From: Trissonchulus latispiculum
Lineage: Eukaryota > Nematoda > Enoplea > Enoplida > Ironidae
Direction: 5' to 3'
NCBI GenBank assembly: GCA_030248195.1
Contig: JASAND010020693.1
Span: 1-64,000 of the forward strand
Length of the DNA: 64,000 nt
The notes beneath the pieces were generated by a model. The model had not been told where the DNA came from and ran no database searches. It was given only the letters and a program-made list of their open reading frames with translations. Below, piece by piece: positions 37,401-41,814 of this stretch (position 1 is the stretch's first letter; each line of letters opens with the position of its first letter). Both the position numbers and the translations under genes were made by a program.

Positions 37401-39494
37401 AATCCATTTTTATGTTCGTTTTTTCTATATTTTTGTTTTTGCGTCAAGAAATTGAGGTAAACGCGGGCTGGCAGACGGATCCACGAAGGATACAATGCAT
37501 TAATCATAGAAAACTGATGAAAAACGCCTGCCCTGAGGAAGAAATTAAAACAGGAGAGAGAGCCAATGGACGCTGTATTTGCTCCTCTGTGCCGCGCCCA
37601 TTGGCTCTCTCCTGTTTCGCCTAGTTTCGGACTAAGGCTTTCTTCTTAGTGATTGCAGGGAAGGCGTTTTTCATTAGTTTTCTATATTTTTGTTTTTATG
37701 TGTTTTATGTTTCCTTAAGTTGTATGTTTTTCTTCTGTTTAGCGAAAAATGAAACCTCGCCTTGTCAGGCTGTGGACAAATCGGACGGCTGCACCTTCTA
37801 TTGGGCCTTCTATCAGGATCCCTACTTTCACAATGTCACTGTCTGGGCTAGCACGGAGAAAAGTAAGTCATATTAGTAGTAGTAGTCATAAAAAATATTC
37901 GATTAGAAACAAATGTGACTCTATAATCAAACTGTGATTTTTGTTGAGGCCAATTTCAGGGTTTGTTGTAATGTTTAGCAGTAATTTGAAATTAAATTTA
38001 AAATGCAAAAATCTGGCCTTTTGATTAAAACACTGTTATTAATAGAAGGGGCGGGTGTGTTCGTAGCTATGTTATAATACTGTGTGTAATTTGTTCGTAC
38101 ATACAAGTCGTGCAATTTCGTACTATTTTCTTCGTGGAATTTTTCATGAAAACATGACACTAAAACTGTGTTAAATTTTTTCGTACAATTCGTGCAATTT
38201 CGTACTACTGTTTTCTTTCTGGAATTTTGTCAGGGAAAATATCTTACCCTGATTTTTCTTCGTGTTTCCTTTTTTCATTTTTCAGAGTGTCCCCCGCCCG
38301 TTCCCATTCTGGGCATAATATTGGGCGTCATCGCTGGTATCGTGATTATCGGTCTGCTGCTGCTCCTGCTCTGGAAGATACTCACAATTCTTCACGACAG
38401 GCGAGAGTTTGCCAAATTTGAGCAGGAAAGCAAACTGGCCAAATGGGATACGGTAAATGAAATGAGATTATAAATTTTATTATCTACTTTATATTTTGTC
38501 ATTCTGGACGTCTTTTAATACATTTAGCTTTCTTTGAGGGAGACTAGGTGATCTACTAAAAATTAATTATTGTTTTGTCTGAACGACTATTTTGTAAAAT
38601 GTCAAAAATAACAGGGAAGTACATAGATTCAGAGGCTGTGCTATAAAATTGGCATTAGATGGGTTTTGTTAAATTTTATGTCACATACTGTTTTTATCTG
38701 ATATATCGGCAAAAAGAACTAAGCCTGTGTTTTAGGAAATTACTTTACTATAATTTAAATTCATTATTCTAGTTTGGCTTTCTAATTTTCTTTACTATTT
38801 TCCGTTACCTTCATTTTCCCCTCAACTAACATGGATTGCATGCATTTATTATTTTGCTTGTTCACACTAAACTCATGTATATACTACTGTTTCTTCATTA
38901 ATTTGCATGCTTTAACAAAAATTTTCATTTCAATTTTAAGGCTTTCCTTAATAATTAGTTTAATTTTATTATTGCATGTAGTTGTGTTACTTTAATTTTT
39001 TACTTTCAGGGCGTCAGCAAACTATACCGCCCGCCAACAACTATTGTGAAAAATCCCAAATTTGAGTCCCAGTTTGACCCTCAGCAACGTCGAGCTATGC
39101 TTTCTTCCCCTTCCTTTGAATGATTCAAGTTCCCAGCTTAGGTTAACTATTATCTAACTGTTTCAGTTTGCATGATTTATTTCTTTATGTTAGCTTATGC
39201 AATTGATTTTTTATTTTCATATTTTTACGCACCACTTTGTGCACGCTTTTTCACATTTTGTTTTTGCATGAAGCTTTTCTATTTCTTCTTTTTTGGTTTT
39301 TCTTCTTGCTGTCTCTGCATCAGCAATATTTCCAGTTTTAGTTTCCAGATTATAGGCGTCTTAGATTTAAGTTTTTATTTTTCCTAATTTTAGTTTTAAT
39401 TTACATTTTCTTTTTCTTTCAGGGCGAAAATCCCATCTTCAATCCGGCCACTTCTACCTTCAAGAATCCAGCCTATGGAGGAAAGGGTCTTTGA
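15..39494 (+). CDS. ITGB: Integrin beta subunit, beta1-like (gene span; 20 exons plus alternative last exon)
   Basis: Joined coding exons: 15-115, 414-521, 3436-3523, 4332-4463, 7355-7451, 9842-9926, 10140-10226, 11208-11291, 11477-11554, 12104-12295, 12523-12605, 13040-13232, 14022-14161, 21860-22020, 36057-36160, 36643-36744, 37147-37276, 37743-37862, 38286-38452, then 39423-39494 or 39010-39123. All junctions are GT/AG and keep frame, giving 773 residues (787 with the other tail) without the signal peptide. Integrin beta subunits pair with alpha subunits at the plasma membrane, bind matrix ligands through a metal-dependent beta-I domain and recruit talin and kindlin through their tails. 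Visible: PSI cysteines, [25 protein letters not shown], four I-EGF modules, beta-tail, a leucine-rich transmembrane helix and [10 protein letters not shown]. Residue-by-residue likeness to vertebrate beta1 is high by eye. The start codon lies upstream of the window. Confidence 0.97.
116..413 (+). other. Intron after exon 1 of window
   Basis: AT-rich, GTGGGG to TTTTAG, no recognisable element. Confidence 0.8.
414..521 (+). CDS. ITGB: Integrin beta exon 2: PSI domain end
   Basis: 36 codons, phase 0 at both ends, from TTTTAG|GAC to [22 protein letters not shown] carries two further PSI cysteines, as expected after the CAWC motif. Confidence 0.93.
1887..2296. mobile_element. hAT-like non-autonomous element inside the LINE
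   Basis: The left end CACTGGCGGATCCAGG matches the reverse complement of the right end (CAGGGGCGGATCCAGG) at 14 of 16 bases. Flanks GTTGTAcatAAG and GTTGTAAG look like one 8-bp duplication with three extra bases in the left copy. Removing the element restores the LINE frame. The ends are G/C homopolymer-rich and there is no transposase. Confidence 0.75.
2334..2915 (+). pseudogene. C-terminal part of LINE reverse transcriptase
   Basis: The longest intact piece of the LINE (193 codons), in the region after the polymerase palm. [35 protein letters not shown] and [12 protein letters not shown] are typical of the terminal part of jockey/CR1-type ORF2 proteins. It is cut off from the catalytic part by the hAT-like insertion just upstream. 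Confidence 0.85.
3184..3435. other. G-rich repeat remnant in intron 2
   Basis: A remnant with CTTCGGCGGAAAATCTGCG and a G-rich end, similar in texture to 5262-5460. No ends could be fixed. Confidence 0.4.
3436..3523 (+). CDS. ITGB: Integrin beta exon 3: first hybrid-domain strand
   Basis: 29 codons plus one base. [12 protein letters not shown] matches the strand IQPQQLVLRLRSG of vertebrate beta subunits. The donor A|GTCAGT is weaker than the others, but it is the one that keeps frame with exon 4 (joined codon AAG). Confidence 0.9.
3524..4331. other. Intron 3
   Basis: Holds a G-rich repeat remnant (about 3690-3980, poly-G at left, poly-C at right) and otherwise AT-rich sequence. No coding potential. 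Confidence 0.6.
4332..4463 (+). CDS. ITGB: Integrin beta exon 4: start of beta-I domain with MIDAS
   Basis: It encodes [24 protein letters not shown] is the DxSxS metal-ion-dependent adhesion site that binds the ligand acidic residue through Mg2+, and the following QDD supplies the two ADMIDAS aspartates (DD in vertebrate beta1). All expected metal ligands are present, so the receptor should be able to bind ligand. Confidence 0.96.
4889..5257. mobile_element. MITE with perfect 14-bp ends and 5-bp duplication (copy 1)
   Basis: Ends CTGGCTTTTTCCTA at 4889-4902 and its exact reverse complement at 5244-5257, flanked on both sides by GAAAG. Inside: poly-G/poly-C borders and a TTTTTCCGGCTTTGCCGG core shared with copies at 10472 and 33028. 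No ORF. Confidence 0.85.
5262..6548. other. Rest of intron 4, no gene
   Basis: 5262-5460 is another G-rich repeat remnant. The remainder is AT-rich with scattered TACGTA. No exon that would fit between exons 4 and 5 was seen, and none is needed. Confidence 0.6.
6549..6934 (-). mobile_element. tRNA-derived SINE, complete copy
   Basis: On the minus strand the head 6933-6863 has an A box TGGCCGAGTGGT and a B box GGTTCGAATCC. A body follows (GGGTACCACTG and CCAACCCAGCTGTC are shared with copies near 47,600 and 54,340), then a (CTTTACC)n-type tail at 6549-6575. RNA polymerase III promoter boxes are intact. The acceptor stem does not pair well, so it is a SINE head and not a tRNA gene. Confidence 0.85.
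7355..7451 (+). CDS. ITGB: Integrin beta exon 5: beta-I domain core
   Basis: It reads [18 protein letters not shown], the conserved RIGFGSFVEK strand. It starts after TTTTCAG and ends GAAAA|GTACGT with two codon bases completed by exon 6. Confidence 0.95.
7480..7505. repeat. Hairpin-headed element, copy A: terminal hairpin
   Basis: Stem of 11 bp (ATAGGGGTCGC) with loop GGTA, followed by ATAATATGAGTG. Same core CGC-GNNA-GCG as at 22151, 24511 and 31894. The element probably runs to about 8060: a GGGGTCGTTCAAATGC segment follows at 7998. Confidence 0.75.
7506..8217. mobile_element. Body of hairpin-headed element, copy A
   Basis: Non-coding. Begins GAGTGAAAATGG and contains short GCGCAG direct repeats (7548-7586) and GGCCAAA-rich text like copies B and C. 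The right end is not defined. Confidence 0.45.
8218..8580. repeat. 163-bp tandem repeat, about 2.3 units
   Basis: GCTGGTTCCACTT recurs at 8218, 8381 and 8544. Units contain TCTATAGAGGTTTTCTGGTG. The unit runs open in several frames, which explains chance ORFs on both strands. Confidence 0.85.
8590..8860. repeat. Two diverged copies of a GAGCTGAGCAACTTTTGTCA repeat
   Basis: The segment ATCAAATGAAAGCCC ... GAGCTGAGCAACTTTTGTCA ... CAAAGTGGCTGTAGA occurs twice about 160 bases apart. A related phrase (GCTGAACAACTTTTGTAATA) is repeated in the fold-back element at 41815-43243. Confidence 0.7.
8957..9733. mobile_element. Long terminal inverted repeat element in intron 5
   Basis: Arms 8957-9135 and 9558-9733 are near-perfect reverse complements (CAAGAACAAAAAGTGCTC at the outer end, CTCATATTGGCG at the inner end). 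The central 420 bases have no ORF of note. Confidence 0.85.
9842..9926 (+). CDS. ITGB: Integrin beta exon 6: specificity-determining loop
   Basis: 28 codons. It reads [18 protein letters not shown]. This is the place of the disulfide-closed specificity-determining loop, but only two residues (CSTC) separate the cysteines, against five or six in vertebrate beta1 and beta3. Confidence 0.93.
10140..10226 (+). CDS. ITGB: Integrin beta exon 7: SyMBS/LIMBS metal site
   Basis: 29 codons, phase 0. [16 protein letters not shown] contains the Asn, Asp, Pro and Glu that line the synergistic Ca2+ site next to the MIDAS. Near-identical to vertebrate beta1. Confidence 0.96.
10288..11013. mobile_element. 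hAT-like element with nested MITE
   Basis: The left end CACTAGCGTAGCCAG resembles hAT-like ends in this window. The right flank CCGATATG and left flank CCGATaatATG look like an 8-bp duplication. G-rich borders. It is interrupted by the MITE at 10472-10835. The right terminal repeat is weakly matched. Confidence 0.5.
10472..10835. mobile_element. MITE of the 14-bp-end family (copy 2)
   Basis: The left end CTGGGCTTTTTTTAG and right end (reverse complement TGGGGCTTTTTCTAG) match at 12 of 15. Flanks ACCCA on both sides. The core TTTTTCCGGCTCCGCCGG and the TTATAGCAGTATGTATATG stretch are shared with copy 3 at 33028. Confidence 0.75.
11208..11291 (+). CDS. ITGB: Integrin beta exon 8: beta-I domain
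   Basis: 28 codons in phase 0. It reads [16 protein letters not shown], the almost invariant [13 protein letters not shown] segment of integrin beta subunits. Donor AGG|GTAATG. Confidence 0.96.
11477..11554 (+). CDS. ITGB: Integrin beta exon 9: beta-I domain
   Basis: 26 codons in phase 0. It reads [20 protein letters not shown], matching GGIVLPNDGQCHLENNMY of beta1, followed by TMS. Confidence 0.95.
11555..12103. other. Intron 9
   Basis: AT-rich with a short G run at 11867-11873. No element or coding potential recognised. Confidence 0.6.
12104..12295 (+). CDS. ITGB: Integrin beta exon 10: beta-I domain end
   Basis: 64 codons in phase 0. [29 protein letters not shown] and [16 protein letters not shown] follow the order of the last helices and strands of the beta-I domain. 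Confidence 0.96.
12523..12605 (+). CDS. ITGB: Integrin beta exon 11: hybrid-domain return
   Basis: 27 codons plus two bases. It reads [20 protein letters not shown], then SYSTPCK. NST is an N-glycosylation sequon. Donor GG|GTATGT. Confidence 0.93.
12606..13039. other. Intron 11
   Basis: AT-rich, with a (GTTT)n run just before the acceptor (12988-13018). No element recognised. Confidence 0.6.
13040..13232 (+). CDS. ITGB: Integrin beta exon 12: hybrid domain into I-EGF1
   Basis: One base plus 64 codons. It carries [15 protein letters not shown] (sequon NIS) and closes with [10 protein letters not shown], the CxCxC that opens the I-EGF repeats. Confidence 0.96.
13233..14021. other. Intron 12
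   Basis: Starts with a GTGCTGT mini-repeat (13240-13285), then a repeat remnant with poly-G near 13327 and a GGCGCCGCCGACGCG patch. No coding potential beyond chance. Confidence 0.55.
14022..14161 (+). CDS. ITGB: Integrin beta exon 13: I-EGF1
   Basis: 46 codons plus two bases. [18 protein letters not shown] is the standard C-x-C-x-C core with a GRxCEC end. The next exon lies 7.7 kb away, beyond the LTR element in intron 13. Confidence 0.95.
14309..15133 (+). repeat. 5' LTR
   Basis: Starts TGTCACAAGTG and ends CTCGTGACA; the terminal TGTCAC/GTGACA form a short inverted repeat. TATAAAAG at 14861-14868 is a likely promoter box, putting transcription start near 14,890. Confidence 0.93.
15136..15153 (+). 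promoter_or_regulatory. Primer-binding site, initiator tRNA-Met type
   Basis: TGGTAGCAGAGCGTGGTT lies two bases after the 5' LTR and matches the 3' end of animal initiator tRNA-Met with two mismatches. Confidence 0.8.
15248..15598 (+). CDS. Small ORF behind the primer-binding site (function unknown)
   Basis: 116 codons from ATG at 15248; the frame is open back into the LTR. It starts [20 protein letters not shown], a signal-peptide or membrane-anchor-like run, then a Pro/Arg-rich part and an acidic stretch ([14 protein letters not shown]). It stands where gag would be but has no zinc knuckle or capsid motif. It could be chance in a non-autonomous element. Confidence 0.3.
   Translation: MKIIAASYQLLVIILSVISSSMINDQIHQSIVRSAEVSVKPHLPNPVPAKSDFRDARRPVLPTRNPMIRPAINQNPMENSAEEEGSGDSEDDEDDSPDASPWTVSDAFIRTDKPRL
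15704..16019 (+). repeat. Array of eight short hairpins in the LTR element
   Basis: CCAGG/CCTGG-type stem-loops at 15704-15719, 15736-15752, 15775-15789, 15812-15826, 15849-15863, 15905-15920, 15943-15965 and 16004-16019. Three read CCTGATRCGCTCAGG; the others are CC(A/C)GGTT...CC(T)TGG variants. Stems vary while pairing is kept. The position after the primer-binding site suits an RNA packaging or dimer signal. Confidence 0.7.
16040..20976. other. Interior of LTR element, no coding sequence
   Basis: About 4.9 kb of AT-rich sequence with stops in all frames. No recognisable domain. Confidence 0.7.
20977..21801 (+). repeat. 3' LTR
   Basis: The same 825 bp with two substitutions. A modest purine tract (CTGAAGGGGTGAG) precedes it. 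TATAAAAG at 21529-21536 sits 331 bases before integrin exon 14, so this LTR could start a transcript reading into exons 14 to 20. Confidence 0.93.
21860..22020 (+). CDS. ITGB: Integrin beta exon 14: I-EGF2
   Basis: One base, 53 codons and one base. It reads [15 protein letters not shown], then [11 protein letters not shown]. The acceptor TTTCTAG starts only 49 bases after the 3' LTR's end. Sequon NDT. Confidence 0.95.
22151..22180. repeat. Hairpin-headed element, copy B: terminal hairpin
   Basis: 13-bp stem TATAGGGGAGCGC with one G-T pair and loop GAGA, then AAAATATGAGTG. Core CGC-GAGA-GCG. Confidence 0.8.
22181..22900. mobile_element. Body of hairpin-headed element, copy B
   Basis: Non-coding. 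Begins TATGAGTGTAAAAGGC and holds three tandem copies of GGTCCGGCCAAATAGCCATT (period 34, about 22671-22770). The phrase GGGATCGCTGGACACGATGA at 22840 has a match at the same distance (about 690 bases) in copy C. Confidence 0.55.
23000..24510. repeat. Tandem repeat of about 150 bp, at least five units
   Basis: ACAGCACGGCCTATAACT recurs at 23061, 23209, 23361, 23509 and 24423. The last interval is about 146 once the hAT element at 23630 is removed. A further piece stands at 29418-29480 beyond later insertions. Confidence 0.88.
23630..24389. mobile_element. hAT-like element in the 150-bp array
   Basis: Ends CATGGGCGCACCCAG and, inverted, CAGGGGCGCACCCAG, with an exact 8-bp duplication TTTGCATC (23622-23629 and 24390-24397). 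Interior: poly-G/poly-C borders and a run of diverged units around CGCGCCTGCGGCGC (23760-24060). No transposase. Confidence 0.92.
24511..24544. repeat. Hairpin-headed element, copy C: terminal hairpin
   Basis: Perfect 15-bp stem ATTATGTAGGGGCGC with loop GATA, followed by ATGGGTATAAAGGCG. It interrupts the 150-bp array after GCCGT. Confidence 0.85.
24545..25190. mobile_element. Body of hairpin-headed element, copy C
   Basis: Non-coding, with GCGCGGCCCTCTGGAGGAGACC-like text that also follows copy B. Leads into the 145-bp satellite, whose first unit carries GGGGTCGCTGAAAACGATGA at 25205. Confidence 0.5.
25340..25414. repeat. Run of 75 G
   Basis: An uninterrupted G homopolymer standing exactly where other satellite units have GGGGGCATA. 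It is therefore an expansion of a 5-G tract in the unit, or an assembly artefact. Confidence 0.9.
25419..26480. mobile_element. TA-flanked inverted-repeat element in the satellite (mariner-like MITE)
   Basis: Ends TCGCGACGGATCTGGCAAAA and its inverse (one mismatch in the first 20), flanked by TA. Excision restores the satellite sequence GGGGCATATATAGTAA. Copies of TGGCAAAAAGGCGTAAGT occur at several internal places. No transposase ORF. Confidence 0.82.
27448..28250. mobile_element. Long-TIR element, AATATGGG family (copy 1)
   Basis: Arms about 27448-27632 and 28070-28250. CAAGAAATAAAAATGCTCC at the left meets its inverse at the right. The arms hold repeated TAATATGGG...GAGGACTAGGTT sub-units and an inner border CGAACAACCCATATTCGCGG. 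No ORF in the centre. Confidence 0.88.
28274..29409. mobile_element. hAT-like element with exact 8-bp duplication
   Basis: Ends CAGTAGCGTAGGTACG and, inverted, CACTAGCGTAGATACG, flanked by GACAGTAT on both sides (28266-28273, 29410-29417). Inside, a G-rich segment (GGGGTCTGGGGGGCGGA...CCCCAGAAGTTGA) is duplicated at about 28490 and 28845. A G run lies at 28326-28342. No transposase. Confidence 0.92.
29507..31487. mobile_element. Inverted-repeat element rich in GGGAAAAAAACCC
   Basis: Ends TATAGCGCGGCGGGAAAAA and the inverse at 31468-31487. CGGGAAAAAA(A)CCC motifs cluster near both ends (29517, 29540, 29877, 29895; 31260-31310 inverted). TTTTTTTCC runs fill 30040-30125 and 30790-30875. No coding sequence. 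Confidence 0.8.
31894..31919. repeat. Hairpin-headed element, copy D: terminal hairpin
   Basis: Perfect 11-bp stem AGGTAGTGCGC with loop GTTA, then AGAATAGGGAAATTTAAGGCG-like text, the same arrangement as copies A to C. Confidence 0.78.
31920..32860. other. Non-coding sequence after hairpin D
   Basis: Contains G and C runs and phrases such as GGCGCCCTGGCCAG (twice, 32426 and 32766) and TGGTCACTAG. Probable body of copy D; end undefined. Confidence 0.45.
32868..33690. repeat. Tandem repeat of about 112 bp, split by a MITE
   Basis: CATCAGCCATTCAGAAAA recurs near 32871, 32985 and (as CGTCAGCCATTCAGAAAA) 33561. Units also share CATAAAAG...CCCACGCGG. The MITE at 33028 interrupts the second unit. 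Confidence 0.75.
33028..33454. mobile_element. MITE of the 14-bp-end family (copy 3)
   Basis: Perfect inverted ends CTGGGTTTACTTTA (33028-33041) and TAAAGTAAACCCAG (33441-33454), flanked by CCCAC on both sides. The core TTTTTCCGGCTTCGCCGG is shared with copies 1 and 2. Confidence 0.87.
33774..35347. mobile_element. Fold-back element with 53-bp sub-repeats in its arms
   Basis: The left arm (33774-34205) begins AACTAGTAACAAAAATGCCC and carries six units of exactly 53 bp (GCGCC at 33863, 33916, 33969, 34022, 34075, 34128). The right arm (35015-35347) is its inverse with about four units. The inner border is CCCTATTCGCGTGAA. The 0.8-kb centre (34206-35014) has no recognisable gene. Confidence 0.88.
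36057..36160 (+). CDS. ITGB: Integrin beta exon 15: I-EGF3
   Basis: Two bases plus 34 codons after CTGTAG. It reads [20 protein letters not shown], then ECSTDKTKC. The intron before it is 14.0 kb and almost wholly repeats. Confidence 0.95.
36161..36642. other. Intron 15
   Basis: Short intron with a GGGGACGGGGAGGGGAGGGG patch at about 36263. No element seen. Confidence 0.6.
36643..36744 (+). CDS. ITGB: Integrin beta exon 16: I-EGF4
   Basis: 34 codons, phase 0. It reads [17 protein letters not shown] and ends TCEDCP. Donor CCG|GTTTGT. Confidence 0.95.
36745..37146. other. Intron 16
   Basis: AT-rich, ends in a long pyrimidine tract before CTGTAG. TACTGCAGGACAGG-like text near 36920 resembles 37650. 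Nothing else seen. Confidence 0.55.
37147..37276 (+). CDS. ITGB: Integrin beta exon 17: start of beta-tail domain
   Basis: 43 codons plus one base. [18 protein letters not shown] matches the TCLGVCAEHKECVQCRAF region of beta1. It ends DLP then C|GTAGGT, the place of KLPQ in beta1. Confidence 0.93.
37449..37574 (+). other. Possible cassette exon in intron 17 (unproven)
   Basis: An open stretch of 126 bases between a pyrimidine-rich acceptor (GCGTCAAG) and a weak donor CGCT|GTATTT. Both ends have the same phase as the exon 17/18 junction, so inclusion would add 42 residues without a shift. The peptide ([20 protein letters not shown] in part) is not recognisable and vertebrate beta subunits have nothing here. 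The donor lies in the hairpin at 37548-37617. It may be chance. Confidence 0.25.
37548..37617 (+). repeat. Long hairpin in intron 17
   Basis: AAACAGGAGAGAGAGCCAAT at the left pairs with ATTGGCTCTCTCCTGTTT at the right. About 22 base pairs with a 2-base bulge and a loop of about 22 bases. It spans the weak donor of the possible cassette exon. Confidence 0.8.
37743..37862 (+). CDS. ITGB: Integrin beta exon 18: beta-tail domain
   Basis: Two bases, 39 codons and one base. [19 protein letters not shown] corresponds to HCKEKDVDDCWFYFTY of beta1. Two sequons (NET, NVT). It joins exon 17 directly in frame. Confidence 0.94.
38286..38452 (+). CDS. ITGB: Integrin beta exon 19: transmembrane helix and membrane-proximal tail
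   Basis: Two bases plus 55 codons. A helix of about 23 residues ([20 protein letters not shown] and on) precedes [22 protein letters not shown] carries the conserved Asp that forms the inner clasp with the alpha subunit. It ends AKWDT|GTAAAT in phase 0, the classical junction to alternative tails. Confidence 0.97.
38453..39009. other. Intron 19, before the alternative last exons
   Basis: 557 bases, AT-rich and free of recognisable repeats, unlike most introns here, which fits a region kept for splicing control. No further exon seen. Confidence 0.5.
39010..39123 (+). CDS. ITGB: Alternative last exon A: cytoplasmic tail with a single NPxF
   Basis: After TACTTTCAG it reads [20 protein letters not shown] and on to SPSFE and TGA, 37 residues, phase 0 after KWDT. 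The second motif position is NPKF, while the first (SKLY) has lost the [12 protein letters not shown] resembles TTVVNPKYE of vertebrate beta1A. No AATAAA lies between its stop and exon B, so transcripts must either retain the 299-base gap or splice from AG|GTTAAC just after the stop. The reading frame, good acceptor and family likeness support a real exon; its use is untested. Confidence 0.85.
   Translation, partial: GVSKLYRPPTTIVKNPKFESQFDPQQRRAMLSSPSFE
39423..39494 (+). CDS. ITGB: Alternative last exon B: cytoplasmic tail with two NPxF/Y motifs
   Basis: After TTTCTTTCAG it reads [20 protein letters not shown] then KGL and TGA, 23 residues, phase 0 after KWDT. NPIF is the talin-type site and NPAY the kindlin-type site. 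The end FKNPxYGxKxGL resembles the vertebrate beta1D tail. This is the canonical tail by family comparison. Confidence 0.95.
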   Translation, partial: GENPIFNPATSTFKNPAYGGKGL

Positions 39495-41814
39495 ATATCC
39501 TGGAAATTGATTCGAATTTAAATTCTAAATTTCTATAGTATAGAATTTGAATTCTAATACTCCAATTTCCATAGGATCTATTTTTGTAATGTGCATTATC
39601 GCCTGCGTATCCCCCTCTCCGCCACTTTCTGACACATTTTGTGTAACGATTCTCCACCGCCCCGCCCCCTCTAGTCTGATTTTTATTGTTTGCTTTTTAT
39701 GTTTTTTACAGTGTGTTGTGTTACTTATGTAAAACTATCTTTGTGTCTTTACTGTATGCTGGTGGTAGAAAAAGCTGTGAAAGCAGTTTAAACAAAAAAT
39801 TTAATTTTAAATTCTAAATTTTGAATTTGGTTAGAAAATTGCATTTTACTTATTTAATCTATTGCACAGTAAGCATATATACGTATTGAGGCAGATTTTG
39901 ATTTTTTTACTCGAAAATTCTTTTCTACGTTTTCTCAATGGGCTTTTGCAAAAAAATTGATATTTTGAATTATAATTTGAGTTTTTTAGGTACTTTAAGT
40001 TTTCAAAATCTGAAGTAGAAATAAATTACCAAAACTGGGTGGGATGGGGGGCCCTACATAACCACTTTGCCTAGCTTGATTGATGATGCAAGTTATTTGG
40101 TATAAAAGCCTGTTCGATTCGACTGTGTACTTTCTTGCTGATCCTGTTCGAATTTGTTAGCAACAATCTCATGATGCTATTTTGGTGAGAAATTTAAAAT
40201 TCCGTTTCTTTTATTTTTCGGAGTTATTATTTAGACAACTCCTTTTTCTGTTGCAAAATTGTCTCAGTTTTAAACTGTTTTTATTCCAAAATTGCATTTC
40301 TGTCGCAATGCTACAATTGCGTCTGCATGAATGCGTATCGATGTTCGAAAAATGAACTCAATTATTCAGTGTTGCTTAGTTTGCTTACCTAATTGTGTCT
40401 TGCCATAATTTTCATTTGTTGTGTAATGTATTGACAAAATGTGTTGTAAAATAATTGTTTTTTAAAACTAACCTCTGTTTGGTATTAAATTCATATTAGT
40501 CCACCCATGTTCTAATTTTAATACCCCTTAGGGGGCTCCTGCCCTCAAAATTCGACTTGGGGGTGTTAAAATTAGAATAATATTTTCTTAGCTTAGTTAT
40601 ATCTTAAATGTCTTGTATGTAACTTGTTAGTGGCCGGTCTCCCTTAGAAGGATGCATTTTTCGGTTCTTCCGATTTCTACGCCAGTTTGAATCCGTCCGA
40701 CCTTTCATAAAGTGTTGAAGTTATCATTCTCGAATCTTTCTTCGTTCCTTAAATAAATTTTTAAAATTAATTCGAATAAATTTCTTTGGAAAGAATTGAA
40801 TAAATTTTTTCGAAATTTAGTTCGATGAATATACACATTTAATTGTCCTCCTTTCTGTTAGATCCTAGCTTTTGTTGCTTAACTTCTGCTTTTGTTTTTG
40901 TCGAAACATCGACTGTTTGTTTGTTTGTTTGTTTTTGAATTTGTTTACTGCCAAAGAGTCTTTCTGTTATGCTCTTGGAAGACTTAAGCGTTTTTGTTAT
41001 GTAATAATCATGATAGCTCCGCTGTTTTTTGTACTTTTATCCTTCACATTTTCAACTGTGCATTTACTGTTATATTTTAATTTAAAGTCTGTTTGATTGA
41101 TCGTTATGTTGAGGGGAAGGTTAATAGTTTTATTTTATATTCTAAGTTTTATCCTTGTTGAGTTTGGCGGTAATGCAAAGGTAGAATAAGGATTGGAGTT
41201 AAATTTTTTAATAAGTACTCTTAAATATTGTTAATCCAACAATACTTGGACTGGCGGGATGTGGCAAAATTTGATACATTTACATTTTTTAAACTTAATT
41301 AATTTTTGGTATACTTCCTTCATTTATTTTGGTGCTAATCGTGGCTGGCTATATGCTTTACTGTTAACGTGGGTCCACCAGTAGCATTGGATGTGCTGAA
41401 TTCGTTTGCAGCAGCATTTTGTAAAGTGCCAGTTTTTTTCCGTTCGTTCTGTACTGTAAATAGGATTATGCATTTATATCGTGTGACTTGGCCTGCGGTT
41501 TGATAGATGAATTCCTAACTGTGCTTTGTTTGGCTTCAGTAAATGCAGAAGTGTTGGAGAGGTTTTTAGGTGAGGTAACAATGACCAGGCGAAGGATATA
41601 ATTGCCATCTTCTTTTAGGGTTCGAATTCTAATACCACATGTTTGCTCCTTTTCCACCCTGCTGAGATACCGGTTCCGCATTGAAAAATATTTAACCAGG
41701 ATGTCTAGGAAGGAGTTCAAAAGCATCTTACACCCGTTTAAATTTAGCTGCTGGACCTAGATATGAGTGATGGTTAGCTAGCACTCAGCTCAGGAAATCG
41801 TTTGAAAAAGTAGC
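39495..41814. other. 3' UTR and intergenic sequence
   Basis: AT-rich. Holds the candidate poly(A) signals and a tiny inverted pair (TTCTAATTTTAATACCCC at 40511 and its inverse at 40559-40576). A minus-strand open stretch at 41466-41726 (contains DILVKYFSMRNRYLSRVEKE) matches no family I know and has no exon partners. Confidence 0.5.
40020..40804 (+). promoter_or_regulatory. Candidate poly(A) signals of the integrin gene
   Basis: AATAAA occurs at 40020-40025 (526 bases after stop B) and in a cluster at 40752, 40775 and 40799. No AATAAA was seen between the two last exons or directly after stop B. Which signal is used cannot be told from sequence. Confidence 0.4.
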
